DNA of 64,000 nucleotides from Mariniphaga sp964559175 (GTDB lineage Bacteria; Bacteroidota; Bacteroidia; Bacteroidales; Prolixibacteraceae), in NCBI GenBank assembly GCA_964559175.1, contig CAZLGT010000019.1, positions 1-64,000 of the forward strand, read 5' to 3'. Below, piece after piece: positions 1 to 7,697 of the stretch; position 1 is the stretch's first letter; every line of letters starts with the position of its first letter. The notes below the pieces were generated by a model, which saw only the letters and a list, made by a program, of their open reading frames with translations, was not told where the DNA came from and searched no databases. A program made the position numbers and the translations under genes.

Positions 1-1605
1 CTCAATCAAAATGTTTGATACTTCTCCAGGTGGGACTACCCAGGCGGGGATTTTATCAGCTTTGATGGAATCCCCGTTTTTTTGTTTTTTCAAAGCCCTT
101 GCCATTTGCGGGATTGGAGAAAAAAATGAATTTACTCTGGGAGTTTGATAACAGTCTAATTCCCGATTATAGATAATTCCGTCCGGAAACAACAGATTTT
201 GAAATATTCTTTTCCCTTCCAAATCTGATTTCTCCCACAATATCAGAGGATTAAGGCATACTTTTGCAGCGAAATTTATCACTTTTATAAGGTTCGATTT
301 ATATCCGCCTGTTTTGCCAAGTTCCTGTTCTATTTCAAAACATTCCTTTTCATATTTTGGTCTGAATTTATCGTAGAGGCTGCGGTCAATTTCTCCGGTA
401 ACAAAACGCTCTTCGATTGCCTCCAATTTCCTTTTTGATTCCGTCAACTTTTGTTTTAGCAATTTTGCTTCTTCAATATGAGTTTTAAAGAATACTCCCA
501 TCAGCTCTTCCAATTGAAGTTTAACAATGCCAAACTCCTCTTTCCCTATTTTGAAGGATTGTAATGTCGCTCTGAATATTTCGTGCATCGCTTTGGCGCT
601 GCGATTTATTTTACACCCTTTTGTATTGCATTTATAATAATACAGTCCTTTTCTTTTTACGAGATAACCCGTTAATGGGCCTCCACATTTGTCGCATTTC
701 GTGAATACTTTCAAGGGCAGATTTTCATTCTCTTTATTTTGAACAAAACCCTGAGTTCTATTTTCCTGCCTGATTTTATGAACCATTAAAAATAATTCTC
801 TCGAGATTAAGGGTTCGTGTTTCCCCTCAATAACTTGTCCCGGAATCATTTTACTAACGATTAGCCCACAATAAAAAGGATTGGCAAATATCTCTATCAA
901 CCTTTTTTCAAGAATGTCCAACCCCATTTTATTTAATCGTCTTGCAATTTCAACTGTTTGCATTTGTTGATAAGCTTTCCACTCAAAAGCTTTCTTTAAT
1001 AGTTTTCCTTCCTCATTAACAACTAATTTACGTTCAGTTGCTTTCCCTTTATTTAAATCCTTGTACCCGCGCGGAGGAGCCCACACCCAATAGCCTTTCA
1101 TTAACAATTCACGCATACCGGTGACCACCTTGTCCCTTCGCAATTCATTATCCATCTGCCCAAACAGAAATAGTATTTTTTGCTGAAAAGAACCGGAAGG
1201 AGTTGTGGGGTCCAATTCCTGTGTGGTTGCCAGGGTAATCACGCCATATTTTTTTAGTAAATCGTCGGCAATGGAAGCTCCGGCGATACCGGAACGGGAA
1301 AAGCGTTCATAAGAATAAACAATCACATAATTGACATTTTTCGACCGTTTTACAAAGGTCAGCATTCGGTTAAACTCTTTGCGGTCGTCTGTTTTGGCCG
1401 ATTCGTATGTTCCGCCAAAATATCCTACGATGTTCAGCCCTCTTTTTTGGGCATATATTTCACAGTATCTTTTTTGCGATGCCAGGCTGGTATTGTCTTC
1501 CTGGTCCGCTGACGATACTCGGGTATATATAACCGCATTGTTCCCCTCCTGAAATTGTTTTGGAGCCTGCGTGGCAAATTGTTTAAAAAGGCTTAAATCA
1601 CTCAT
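1..1605 (-). CDS. Large serine recombinase, 3' end beyond the left edge (partial)
   Basis: The frame starts at ATG 1605 and stays open for 535 codons to base 1, so the C-terminus lies outside the window. The N-terminal resolvase domain carries YTRVSS near residues 27-32; by family the first Ser of the SS pair is the nucleophile that cuts DNA. It is followed by a 'recombinase' domain (about residues 190-290), a zinc beta-ribbon with CDKCGG and a second Cys pair (about 303-330), and a Lys/Glu-rich probable coiled coil. This is the layout of large serine integrases that insert or excise phages, ICEs and cassettes. It sits at the edge of the copper island and could be its mobility gene, but no attachment site is proven. 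Recognition is firm; the substrate is unknown. Confidence 0.93.
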   Translation of the reverse strand, partial: MSDLSLFKQFATQAPKQFQEGNNAVIYTRVSSADQEDNTSLASQKRYCEIYAQKRGLNIVGYFGGTYESAKTDDRKEFNRMLTFVKRSKNVNYVIVYSYERFSRSGIAGASIADDLLKKYGVITLATTQELDPTTPSGSFQQKILFLFGQMDNELRRDKVVTGMRELLMKGYWVWAPPRGYKDLNKGKATERKLVVNEEGKLLKKAFEWKAYQQMQTVEIARRLNKMGLDILEKRLIEIFANPFYCGLIVSKMIPGQVIEGKHEPLISRELFLMVHKIRQENRTQGFVQNKENENLPLKVFTKCDKCGGPLTGYLVKRKGLYYYKCNTKGCKINRSAKAMHEIFRATLQSFKIGKEEFGIVKLQLEELMGVFFKTHIEEAKLLKQKLTESKRKLEAIEERFVTGEIDRSLYDKFRPKYEKECFEIEQELGKTGGYKSNLIKVINFAAKVCLNPLILWEKSDLEGKRIFQNLLFPDGIIYNRELDCYQTPRVNSFFSPIPQMARALKKQKNGDSIKADKIPAWVVPPGEVSNILIE

Positions 1606-1661
1606 AAACGACAAAGTGTTTACTTTTAAAAATTAGTATGAAGACAATTTAGCAAAAATAT

Positions 1662-1856
1662 CTATACCTGATTATTTTTTAAGATAAAGGCTTTCAAAAT
1701 TAAAAGGGCAACAGTTTCAGTATTCTTAATAAGTTTCTCATAATCTTCGGCTGATAAATCCCTATACTTTGGAATACATCGAATTTTTTCCAAAGGCAAC
1801 CGCTTTTTAACCCTTTCTGTGGCTTCTTCAATATTTCTGCTTTGTCTTTCCTCCAT
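1662..1856 (-). CDS. Small hypothetical protein upstream of the recombinase
   Basis: A 64-residue charged protein without signal peptide, rich in Glu, Lys and Arg in its first half and ending in a short hydrophobic helix (about residues 48-60). I recognise no family. It lies 56 bp upstream of the recombinase on the same strand, the usual place for a small accessory or regulatory ORF of a recombinase module. Both could be one transcript. It could also be a chance ORF, since it is short and has no clear ribosome binding site. Confidence 0.45.
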   Translation of the reverse strand: MEERQSRNIEEATERVKKRLPLEKIRCIPKYRDLSAEDYEKLIKNTETVALLILKAFILKNNQV

Positions 1857-1954
1857 AGATTAATAAGGCTGATAATTGAGAATATTGATATTTATCTCTA
1901 CCAGTCAAACAAACCTATGAAAAACCCTAATTCACTAATTAATAGAAGCTAAAG

Positions 1955-1978
1955 TGTCTAAATATGTCTCTATTTGTC
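1955..1978. repeat. Three TGTC direct repeats at 10-bp period
   Basis: TGTC occurs at 1955, 1965 and 1975, exactly one helical turn apart, in the 158-bp gap between the small recombinase-linked ORF and the trans-sulfuration gene. Same-face phased repeats of this kind are often protein binding sites. A recombinase or operator site is possible; function is inference. Confidence 0.3.
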
Positions 1979-2014
1979 CACATTAATAAAAAAACAAACG
2001 CAAACTTGCACGAA

Positions 2015-3172
2015 TTATCGAAGTTTCTTTTCAAAATAATCTAAACTTTGCGCCAGGTCTTCAATTAAATCTTCTATATTTTCAATTCCTGCTGAAAGCC
2101 GTACCAAATCCTTTGAAACCCCAATGGCGTTTCGCTGTTTTTCGGGTATGGAGCCGTGTGTCATTGCTGCGGGGTAGCAAATTAAAGATTCCACCCCGCC
2201 CAGACTTTCAGCAAGTGAAATAATTTTTAAGTTCTTTAAAAAGTAGTTTACGGATTTTTCATTTCCGTTTTTTAATTTAAAAGAAACCATTCCACCAAAA
2301 CCGGTCATTTGTTTTTTTGCAAGGTGATGAAAACGGTCAGATGATAATCCGGGATAATAAACCTGTGTAACTGATGGATGATTTTCAAGAAATTCAGCAA
2401 TTTTATGAGCATTTTCTTCATGTTGTTTCATTCTTACCGAAAGGGTTTTCAGTCCCCTGAGCGCCAGCCAGCAATCAAATGCCCCGGGAATAGCCCCGAT
2501 GGCATTTTGCAGGAATTTTAATTGGTCAAACCAGGCTTCATCATTAACAATTAACGCGCCACCCACAATATCGGAATGGCCTCCGATGTATTTTGTGGTG
2601 CTGTGCACAACAAGGTCGGCACCTAAAGCCAAAGGTTGTTGAAAATAAGGCGATGCAAAAGTGTTGTCAACTACAACTTTTATGTTTTTACTGTGGGCAA
2701 TCGCCGACACCGCAGAAATGTCAGCAATTCGTAAGAGCGGATTGGTTGGTGATTCAATCCAAAATAATTTGGTTTGCGGTGTAATTGCCTTCTCAAAATC
2801 ACCGCTACTGCCGCCCACGTAACTAAACCGCAGGCCAAAGGGTTTAAAAACTTGTTCAAACAAACGGTAAGTGCCGCCATACATGTCTTCCGCCGCAATT
2901 ACGTGGTCGCCGGGTCTTAATGTTGAAAGTACCGCATGTTCAGCCGCCAGGCCCGATGAAAACGCAAGCGCAAAACAGCCATTTTCAAGGGCTGCGAGGC
3001 ATTCTTCCAATGCCTGCCGCGTGGGGTTTCCGGTACGGGAGTATTCGAACCCCTTGTGCACGTTTAGTTCATCCTGTTTGTAAGTAGAAGTTTGGTAAAT
3101 TGGCACCACCACTGCGCCGGTTTCTTTGTCGGCTCTTTGTCCGGCATGGATTGTTTTTGTTGAAAATTTCAT
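2015..3172 (-). CDS. Cys/Met-metabolism PLP enzyme (cystathionine gamma-synthase/lyase type)
   Basis: 385 residues, the usual length for this fold-type I PLP family. The PLP lysine is K194 in the motif HSTTKYIGGHSD; other family marks are YSRTGNPTR (residues 45-52) and the FSSGLAA loop (71-77). Members either join O-acyl-homoserine to cysteine (MetB), or cleave cystathionine (MetC, MccB/CTH). Sequence alone does not separate these. It follows a cystathionine beta-synthase-like gene by 29 bp, and that pair (mccA/mccB-like) favours reverse trans-sulfuration from homocysteine to cysteine. Both genes sit behind a Cys-codon leader peptide and terminator (4184-4335), which supports a cysteine-making role. 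Cytosolic. Confidence 0.9.
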   Translation of the reverse strand: MKFSTKTIHAGQRADKETGAVVVPIYQTSTYKQDELNVHKGFEYSRTGNPTRQALEECLAALENGCFALAFSSGLAAEHAVLSTLRPGDHVIAAEDMYGGTYRLFEQVFKPFGLRFSYVGGSSGDFEKAITPQTKLFWIESPTNPLLRIADISAVSAIAHSKNIKVVVDNTFASPYFQQPLALGADLVVHSTTKYIGGHSDIVGGALIVNDEAWFDQLKFLQNAIGAIPGAFDCWLALRGLKTLSVRMKQHEENAHKIAEFLENHPSVTQVYYPGLSSDRFHHLAKKQMTGFGGMVSFKLKNGNEKSVNYFLKNLKIISLAESLGGVESLICYPAAMTHGSIPEKQRNAIGVSKDLVRLSAGIENIEDLIEDLAQSLDYFEKKLR

Positions 3173-3201
3173 CTTAACTGTTTTAATTTATGTTATCAAT
3201 T

Positions 3202-4161
3202 TTAAAATCCTTTCTCATGCATCCAGGCATCATCATACATTTTTGTAAGGTATTTATTACCGCTGTCGCAAACAAATGTTACCACGTTTTTCGGCTGTTT
3301 TTGCTCTCTACAATATTTTAATGCCGCGGCAATAAGGGTTCCTGAAGAAGAGCCTGCAAGGATTCCTTCTTTACGCAGCACCGACCGTGCTGTTGAAAAA
3401 CTTTCAGTGTCGCTAATGGTATAGGCTTTTTTTGCCAATGAAAAATCGGCAATGGAAGGAATAAAATCCTCTCCAATCCCCTCTACCAGCCACGACCCGG
3501 CTTCGCCAAAAGTTCCTTTTTCGATAAAATCTTTTATTACAGATCCTTTAGGATCGGCAACTATCATTTCGATATCAGGCTTAACTTTCTGAAAAAAATG
3601 GGTTAAACCGGTGAGTGTGCCCGATGAACCGATTCCACAAACCACGGCATCAATCTTGCCATCAAGCTGTTTTAAAATTTCAGGGCCGGTAGTTGTTTCA
3701 TGGGCAAGCGGATTTGCCGGGTTTCCAAACTGGTTGATATAAAAAGCATTTGGCGTTTCATTGGCGATGCGCCTGGCCATATCCTGGTAGTATTCCGGGT
3801 GGCCTTTATTTACATCCGAGCGCGTTATAATAACCTCGGCACCCATTGCTTTCAGGTGCAAAATCTTTTCACGGCTCATTTTGTCAGGTATTACAAGTAC
3901 CAGTTTGTAGCCTTTTATCGCTGCAACCAACGCTAGGCCCAAACCCGTGTTCCCGGCAGTGGCTTCTACCAAAACCGAGCCGGGTTTAATTAAACCTGAT
4001 TTTTCAGCTTCCGTTAACATGGAAAGCCCGATCCGGTCTTTGATTGAACCGCCCGGGTTGGCGCTTTCGAGCTTTAAATACAGGTTGCAAACGCCTGTAT
4101 CCATCTGGTTTACTCTAACCATCGGGGTATTCCCGATTAAATCCAAAACTGTGTTGTTCAT
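3202..4161 (-). CDS. Cystathionine beta-synthase / cysteine synthase family enzyme
   Basis: PLP-dependent beta-replacement enzyme of about 319 residues. From ATG 4161 the PLP lysine is K41 in NPGGSIKDR; ATAGNTGLGLA binds substrate and GIGSSGTLTG holds the PLP phosphate. It makes either cystathionine from homocysteine or cysteine from O-acetylserine plus sulfide. No C-terminal CBS regulatory domains are present. An in-frame ATG at 4224 exists, but it lies upstream of the terminator hairpin at 4184-4215 and would add 21 residues absent from the family fold, so 4161 is chosen. It is the first structural gene behind the Cys-rich leader peptide and is followed by the trans-sulfuration gene. Confidence 0.9.
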   Translation of the reverse strand: MNNTVLDLIGNTPMVRVNQMDTGVCNLYLKLESANPGGSIKDRIGLSMLTEAEKSGLIKPGSVLVEATAGNTGLGLALVAAIKGYKLVLVIPDKMSREKILHLKAMGAEVIITRSDVNKGHPEYYQDMARRIANETPNAFYINQFGNPANPLAHETTTGPEILKQLDGKIDAVVCGIGSSGTLTGLTHFFQKVKPDIEMIVADPKGSVIKDFIEKGTFGEAGSWLVEGIGEDFIPSIADFSLAKKAYTISDTESFSTARSVLRKEGILAGSSSGTLIAAALKYCREQKQPKNVVTFVCDSGNKYLTKMYDDAWMHEKGF

Positions 4162-4183
4162 GTTTTTTGATTTTTTTTTGAAT

Positions 4184-4215
4184 AAAAAAAGCCCTTCACG
4201 AATCGTGAAAAGCCC
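4184..4215 (-). terminator. Intrinsic terminator inside the leader of the cysteine operon (attenuator)
   Basis: On the minus strand a perfect 7-bp stem (TTCACGA/TCGTGAA, one-base loop) extends outward through G-U and G-C pairs to about 13 bp and is followed directly by seven T. It lies between the leader ORF (4237-4335) and the cysteine-enzyme start at 4161. It could also end read-through from mtaB, but its position after a Cys-codon leader suggests attenuation. Confidence 0.75.
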
Positions 4216-4236
4216 ATTTTTCAATATAAGATTAAT

Positions 4237-4335
4237 TTAATATACAGATATATGGTTACCACCTTCCACATGTTTTAAAAACAGGCAGCAACAACAACTA
4301 TTAGTAATGTTTTTTATGGACAGCGTTTTATTCAT
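4237..4335 (-). CDS. Leader peptide with four consecutive Cys codons
   Basis: A 32-codon ORF (ATG 4335-4333, TAA 4239-4237), too short for ordinary calling. Codons 14-17 (4296 down to 4285) are TGT TGT TGC TGC, i.e. CCCC, preceded by NITNS and followed by LFLKHVEGG. It lies between a -7 promoter box (4375-4382) and an intrinsic terminator (4184-4215), upstream of two genes for cysteine/cystathionine metabolism. Runs of the end-product codon before a terminator are the hallmark of ribosome-mediated attenuation, as known for trp and his leaders. The inference is that ribosomes stalling on Cys codons when charged tRNA-Cys is scarce prevent termination. I did not find a convincing antiterminator by eye. 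Confidence 0.75.
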   Translation of the reverse strand: MNKTLSIKNITNSCCCCLFLKHVEGGNHISVY

Positions 4336-4374
4336 TTAAAATTTTTTGTTTACGCTTTTAATGTGGATAGAAAA

Positions 4375-4382
4375 CAAACATA
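4375..4382 (-). promoter_or_regulatory. -7 promoter box for the cysteine leader transcript
   Basis: Reads TATGTTTG on the minus strand, matching the Bacteroidota TAnnTTTG consensus exactly. It ends 40 bp before the leader ATG and lies in the gap after mtaB. No clear -33 TTTG is found at the usual spacing. Confidence 0.5.
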
Positions 4383-4444
4383 TAAAAAAAATATTTTATA
4401 GCACCGGATTCAAAAAAATATTATTCTGGCGCAGGTGCTTTTCA

Positions 4445-5821
4445 TTACAAACCATACTCCGAAAGCAAAACTTTGTTTTGGTCGATAGTTGGAAGGACCA
4501 GCTCAATAAAATCGGATTCTACAACCGGAATGGATTCGATATCGGCTTTTAAAAGTTCAATCCAGGTTGTTTCTTTCTCATCTTGCAATAAAGCTCCTTC
4601 TTTAATCGCGTTTTCAATCAGGCTAAGCCCTTTTAAGCAGCCCCGCCTGGCAGCATCTATGTAATTTTTTCCGGCAACAATTTCTTTTGAGATTTCAATA
4701 ACATTTTTAGGCGCAAGAATAAAAGCCTGCGGGTCGAAATACATATCGGAATTGACAAATAGCTTTTGTAACTGGAGGATTTCCTGTTTGCCCCCTTTTA
4801 CAGCTTCATTCATCAGGCGGGTATCGTATTGCAACTGTTCGAGGTAAACGGTTGGCGCCATCCCTGCCAGTAATTTTATGTTTTGAACTGATTCGTTGCT
4901 CCATAAATCGGCACATGCCGCCGCAATATTTCCAAGCGGGCTAAAGTGGGCACAAGCTGCAGTTTTTCCTTCCATTGAAATGGGGATTCCTGAAATTGCT
5001 TTCAGGAAAGGACCTTCGTAACCACAATCCTTGTCTGGCCCTTTGGCTCCCTGTTCAACAGCAACCAGCGTGCGAACAACAGTTGCAATCCGTGCCACGG
5101 CAGCAAAAACTTTTGGGATGTACTTTTTTTCTGCCAGCACCATGGCCGTATTTCCAAAGCCACAAGCGGTGTCGCCACCCGGAATTGTCCCCGTTTTATT
5201 TGCAATTGCCACTATCTTTCCCCATAACATTTCCATATCGCGCGCGCCAAGCACTGCCTGGGAAAAAATGAATTGCTTGATGTCGCACATCATCAGGGCA
5301 TCGTCAGAAATCTCTTTTCCCCCGGTCGATTCGATGGATAACAGGTTTCCCCCGGCATTTGCGCCCCTTTCAAACAGTTCCAACATCGGGTCCATCAGTT
5401 TTGTAGTCCGTTGTTTTGGAGGCCGTTCAAACTCCCGTAAATCATTTGGTGTTAACCGAATCTCACTTTTCAAACCGTGTTTAATGAAATTTTGCTCGCA
5501 GACTTCATTCATCGCTTTTACGATTTCAATGCCCATTTCGGGCACCTGCGTCATTTCAATCAAGGTTTCGAATTCAAGTACAAACCCATCCGTATGCAGG
5601 TGCAAAGCATGTTCGAGCGCCCCGGTCACAATTTCGCGGTATTGTTTAATAACTTTGGAATGGTCGTTTTTGTCAATGGACATCATTGGAAGTGTAAAGT
5701 TCAGTTCAGGATAAACCATACCACCACCGATAATCAGCCCCCTCGGAGTTTTTACCGGGTTTGGCGCTGTTCCGAAAAATAAATCATCCGGGTTTTTAAT
5801 TGTTAGTTCTTTAAATTCCAT
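4445..5821 (-). CDS. mtaB: Methanol:corrinoid methyltransferase MtaB homologue
   Basis: 458 residues, collinear with archaeal MtaB, which uses zinc to activate methanol and pass its methyl group to the corrinoid protein MtaC. The three zinc ligands of the family appear conserved: E164 (LLSIESTGGKE), C220 (GGDTACGFGN) and C266 (GPDKDCGYEG). The surrounding GISGIP-like and MEGKTAACAH stretches also match. No mtaC or mtaA is in the window, so the corrinoid partner must be elsewhere or differ. It follows a secreted HMA protein by 13 bp and ends 110 bp before the cysteine leader. MtaB is well known in methanogens and some acetogens and is unexpected in this setting. Another small methyl donor is possible. 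Confidence 0.88.
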   Translation of the reverse strand: MEFKELTIKNPDDLFFGTAPNPVKTPRGLIIGGGMVYPELNFTLPMMSIDKNDHSKVIKQYREIVTGALEHALHLHTDGFVLEFETLIEMTQVPEMGIEIVKAMNEVCEQNFIKHGLKSEIRLTPNDLREFERPPKQRTTKLMDPMLELFERGANAGGNLLSIESTGGKEISDDALMMCDIKQFIFSQAVLGARDMEMLWGKIVAIANKTGTIPGGDTACGFGNTAMVLAEKKYIPKVFAAVARIATVVRTLVAVEQGAKGPDKDCGYEGPFLKAISGIPISMEGKTAACAHFSPLGNIAAACADLWSNESVQNIKLLAGMAPTVYLEQLQYDTRLMNEAVKGGKQEILQLQKLFVNSDMYFDPQAFILAPKNVIEISKEIVAGKNYIDAARRGCLKGLSLIENAIKEGALLQDEKETTWIELLKADIESIPVVESDFIELVLPTIDQNKVLLSEYGL

Positions 5822-5834
5822 GTTTTAAATGGTA

Positions 5835-6266
5835 TTATTTATCGCAAGTTGTTTTTCCGCAGCACGAACCTGTTTTTGAGTTACTTTGTTGATTGGGTTC
5901 AATTTTCATTTCATGGTTCATTTTATTCCTGTTCTCATTACGCTGATATTGGCAGCAGCCGGGCAGTTCAGCATATTTTTTATCGTTGGCGCTGAACAAA
6001 TCAGTGTCGTGCCCTGCCATGGCAATTGAGGTCTGAATTTGTTGGGTACTTGTTTTTTTATCGTCGTAGGTTACTTCCAGGTTTTTGGTTTCCTGGTCCC
6101 AGTCGACCCCGGAAACACCTGCCAGGGACAGGGCCGCTTTTTCGATACGTTTTTCACACATACCGCAGTTACCGTTTACTTCAATTTTTTCTGTTTTTTC
6201 GCCGGCAAACACCGCGAATGAACCCAGAGCGAACATTACTACTAAACTTAATGCTTTTGTTTTCAT
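5835..6266 (-). CDS. Secreted HMA-domain metal-binding protein
   Basis: 143 residues with a signal peptide ending near FAVFAGE. The HMA domain has NGNCGMCEKRIEKA (CxxC), the copper-binding motif of CopZ/Atx1 chaperones. The tail adds GCCQ, a Met/His stretch and SCCGKTTCDK, so there may be further copper sites. It probably buffers or hands over Cu(I) in the periplasm. Close paralogues are at 25319-25702 and 28971-29345. It is 13 bp upstream of mtaB and 21 bp downstream of the YHS gene, so it is probably in the same transcript. Confidence 0.85.
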   Translation of the reverse strand: MKTKALSLVVMFALGSFAVFAGEKTEKIEVNGNCGMCEKRIEKAALSLAGVSGVDWDQETKNLEVTYDDKKTSTQQIQTSIAMAGHDTDLFSANDKKYAELPGCCQYQRNENRNKMNHEMKIEPNQQSNSKTGSCCGKTTCDK

Positions 6267-6287
6267 CTTGTTAAATTTTTAAATTAT

Positions 6288-6695
6288 TTATAAAATCATT
6301 AATAACATCATTCCAACCATTGCGGCAGCTCCCAGCCCCCACATCATCCCATAATTATTTCGGTGATTGTTTATATTATTATTGACGAAATAGTTTTCCG
6401 GGGCTTGCTTAAACTCGTTTAAACAACTTGATGAGTGGAAATAATAGGTAGTACCATCATATTTATAAGAAAGGTCTTCAGAAACCTGTTCCATTGAATT
6501 ACCGCAAACCGGGTCCACATAACTGATTTCATTTGGGTGATTTTGATATTGATTCGGTGTCGAAGATAAATGCCCAATCCCCATGGTCATGCACGATGAC
6601 ATGAAAAATGTTATGGCCAAAAAAGAAACATTTTTTAGCCCTGAATTTCTACCTTTTTTTGATTTACTTTTTCCCATAAAAATAATTTTTATCAA
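6288..6695 (-). CDS. YHS-domain membrane/lipoprotein
   Basis: A hydrophobic N-terminus ending in MSSC (lipobox-like), a YHS domain (DPVCGNSME ... YYFHSSSCLNEFKQAPENYF, about residues 61-103), and a C-terminal Gly/Met-rich membrane helix. YHS domains bind metals and accompany copper pumps. The ATG at 6695 overlaps the stop of the upstream gene by 4 bp (ATGA), suggesting translational coupling; a second ATG at 6677 is also possible. It lies between the dihydroorotate dehydrogenase-like gene and the HMA gene. Confidence 0.75.
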   Translation of the reverse strand: MIKIIFMGKSKSKKGRNSGLKNVSFLAITFFMSSCMTMGIGHLSSTPNQYQNHPNEISYVDPVCGNSMEQVSEDLSYKYDGTTYYFHSSSCLNEFKQAPENYFVNNNINNHRNNYGMMWGLGAAAMVGMMLLMIL

Positions 6696-7687
6696 TCAAA
6701 CAATTTTCCATAATATCTCATAAACTGCATTCGTTCAAAAATTTCAGGGTTTTTGATGTTTTTGTTGCCCATCATTCCCTTAACCTGGCTAACTGAATTA
6801 AATCCCTTTTCCTCTAACCACGCATCCATTTCATTTAGTAAAACACTTAAATGGTCAATGCCATTTTTATATAATACCGAAACTACCTGAACAGTATCAG
6901 CCCCCGCAAGTATTTGTTTTAAAGCGGTTTCGCCGGAATGAACGCCTCCTGATGCAGCTATATTGCACTCGATATTGTCCGCGAGAAGTGCAGTCCAGCG
7001 TAATGGTTTCGTGAAATCGCCTGGCGAACTATATATGTCAGAAGATATTACGCTCAGTTTGTCGAGGTCAAAATCAACTGAAAAAAATCGATTGAACAAG
7101 ACAATGCCCTGTACACCCGTTTCGCTAATCTCCTGAATGGTATTCCCCAGGTTGGAATAATTGCTGCTGAGTTTTACCGATACAGGAATTGAAACTGTTT
7201 TCAGAATTTTCTTCACAATTTGGACGGACTTTTTTTCTACATCCATTATTTTAAACCCGGTAGGATTGAAAAATAGGTTCAACTCCAACGCATCGGCCCC
7301 GGCTTCCTGAATTTTCATCGCAAAGTCGGTCCACTCTGTATCAGTTACACAATTGATGCTGGCGATAACAGGAATCAGAACCTCTTTTTTTATTTCCCTG
7401 ATGAACCCCAGATAATTCTCAAGCTCCTCATTTCGGGAATGGATATCCAAATAATCGTATGTTTCTGAATAATCATAATACAGGAGCCTGTTTTCAGAAG
7501 CATCCTTCTTTTTTTTGTCGAGCGTGAGCAGAATTTCTTCTTCGAAAATGGATTTTAGCACGATAGCGCCCGCCCCGTTTTTTTCCATCAGTTTTATGTT
7601 TTCCAAAGAAGTGGTCAATCCACAACTACCCACGATAAGCGGGCTTTTGAGGTTCATTCCGAGATAGTATGTTGATAAATCAGCCAT
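6692..7687 (-). CDS. Dihydroorotate dehydrogenase-like FMN protein
   Basis: 331 residues with the FMN TIM-barrel pattern of class 1 dihydroorotate dehydrogenases and the PreA core: LKSPLIVGSCGLT at the start, IPVIASINC, VKLSSNYSN, and IAASGGVHSG with QILAGADTVQV near the end. It begins 10 bp after an NfnB/GltA-like gene and ends in a 4-bp overlap with the YHS gene. The catalytic base is not obvious, so true dihydroorotate oxidation is uncertain. Together with the NfnAB pair it could form a PreAT-like flavoprotein set that reduces a pyrimidine or related substrate. Cytosolic. Confidence 0.8.
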   Translation of the reverse strand: MADLSTYYLGMNLKSPLIVGSCGLTTSLENIKLMEKNGAGAIVLKSIFEEEILLTLDKKKKDASENRLLYYDYSETYDYLDIHSRNEELENYLGFIREIKKEVLIPVIASINCVTDTEWTDFAMKIQEAGADALELNLFFNPTGFKIMDVEKKSVQIVKKILKTVSIPVSVKLSSNYSNLGNTIQEISETGVQGIVLFNRFFSVDFDLDKLSVISSDIYSSPGDFTKPLRWTALLADNIECNIAASGGVHSGETALKQILAGADTVQVVSVLYKNGIDHLSVLLNEMDAWLEEKGFNSVSQVKGMMGNKNIKNPEIFERMQFMRYYGKLFD

Positions 7688-7697
7688 AGCTTATTTT

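Noticed and set aside
4162..4224. Upstream ATG (4224) as start of the cysteine enzyme
   Set aside because: The added 21 codons coincide with the terminator hairpin and T-run, and do not match the family N-terminus; the true fold begins at ATG 4161.
4225..4444. SAM or other riboswitch upstream of the cysteine operon
   Set aside because: No SAM-box core was seen; a Cys-codon leader ORF plus terminator explains the region better.
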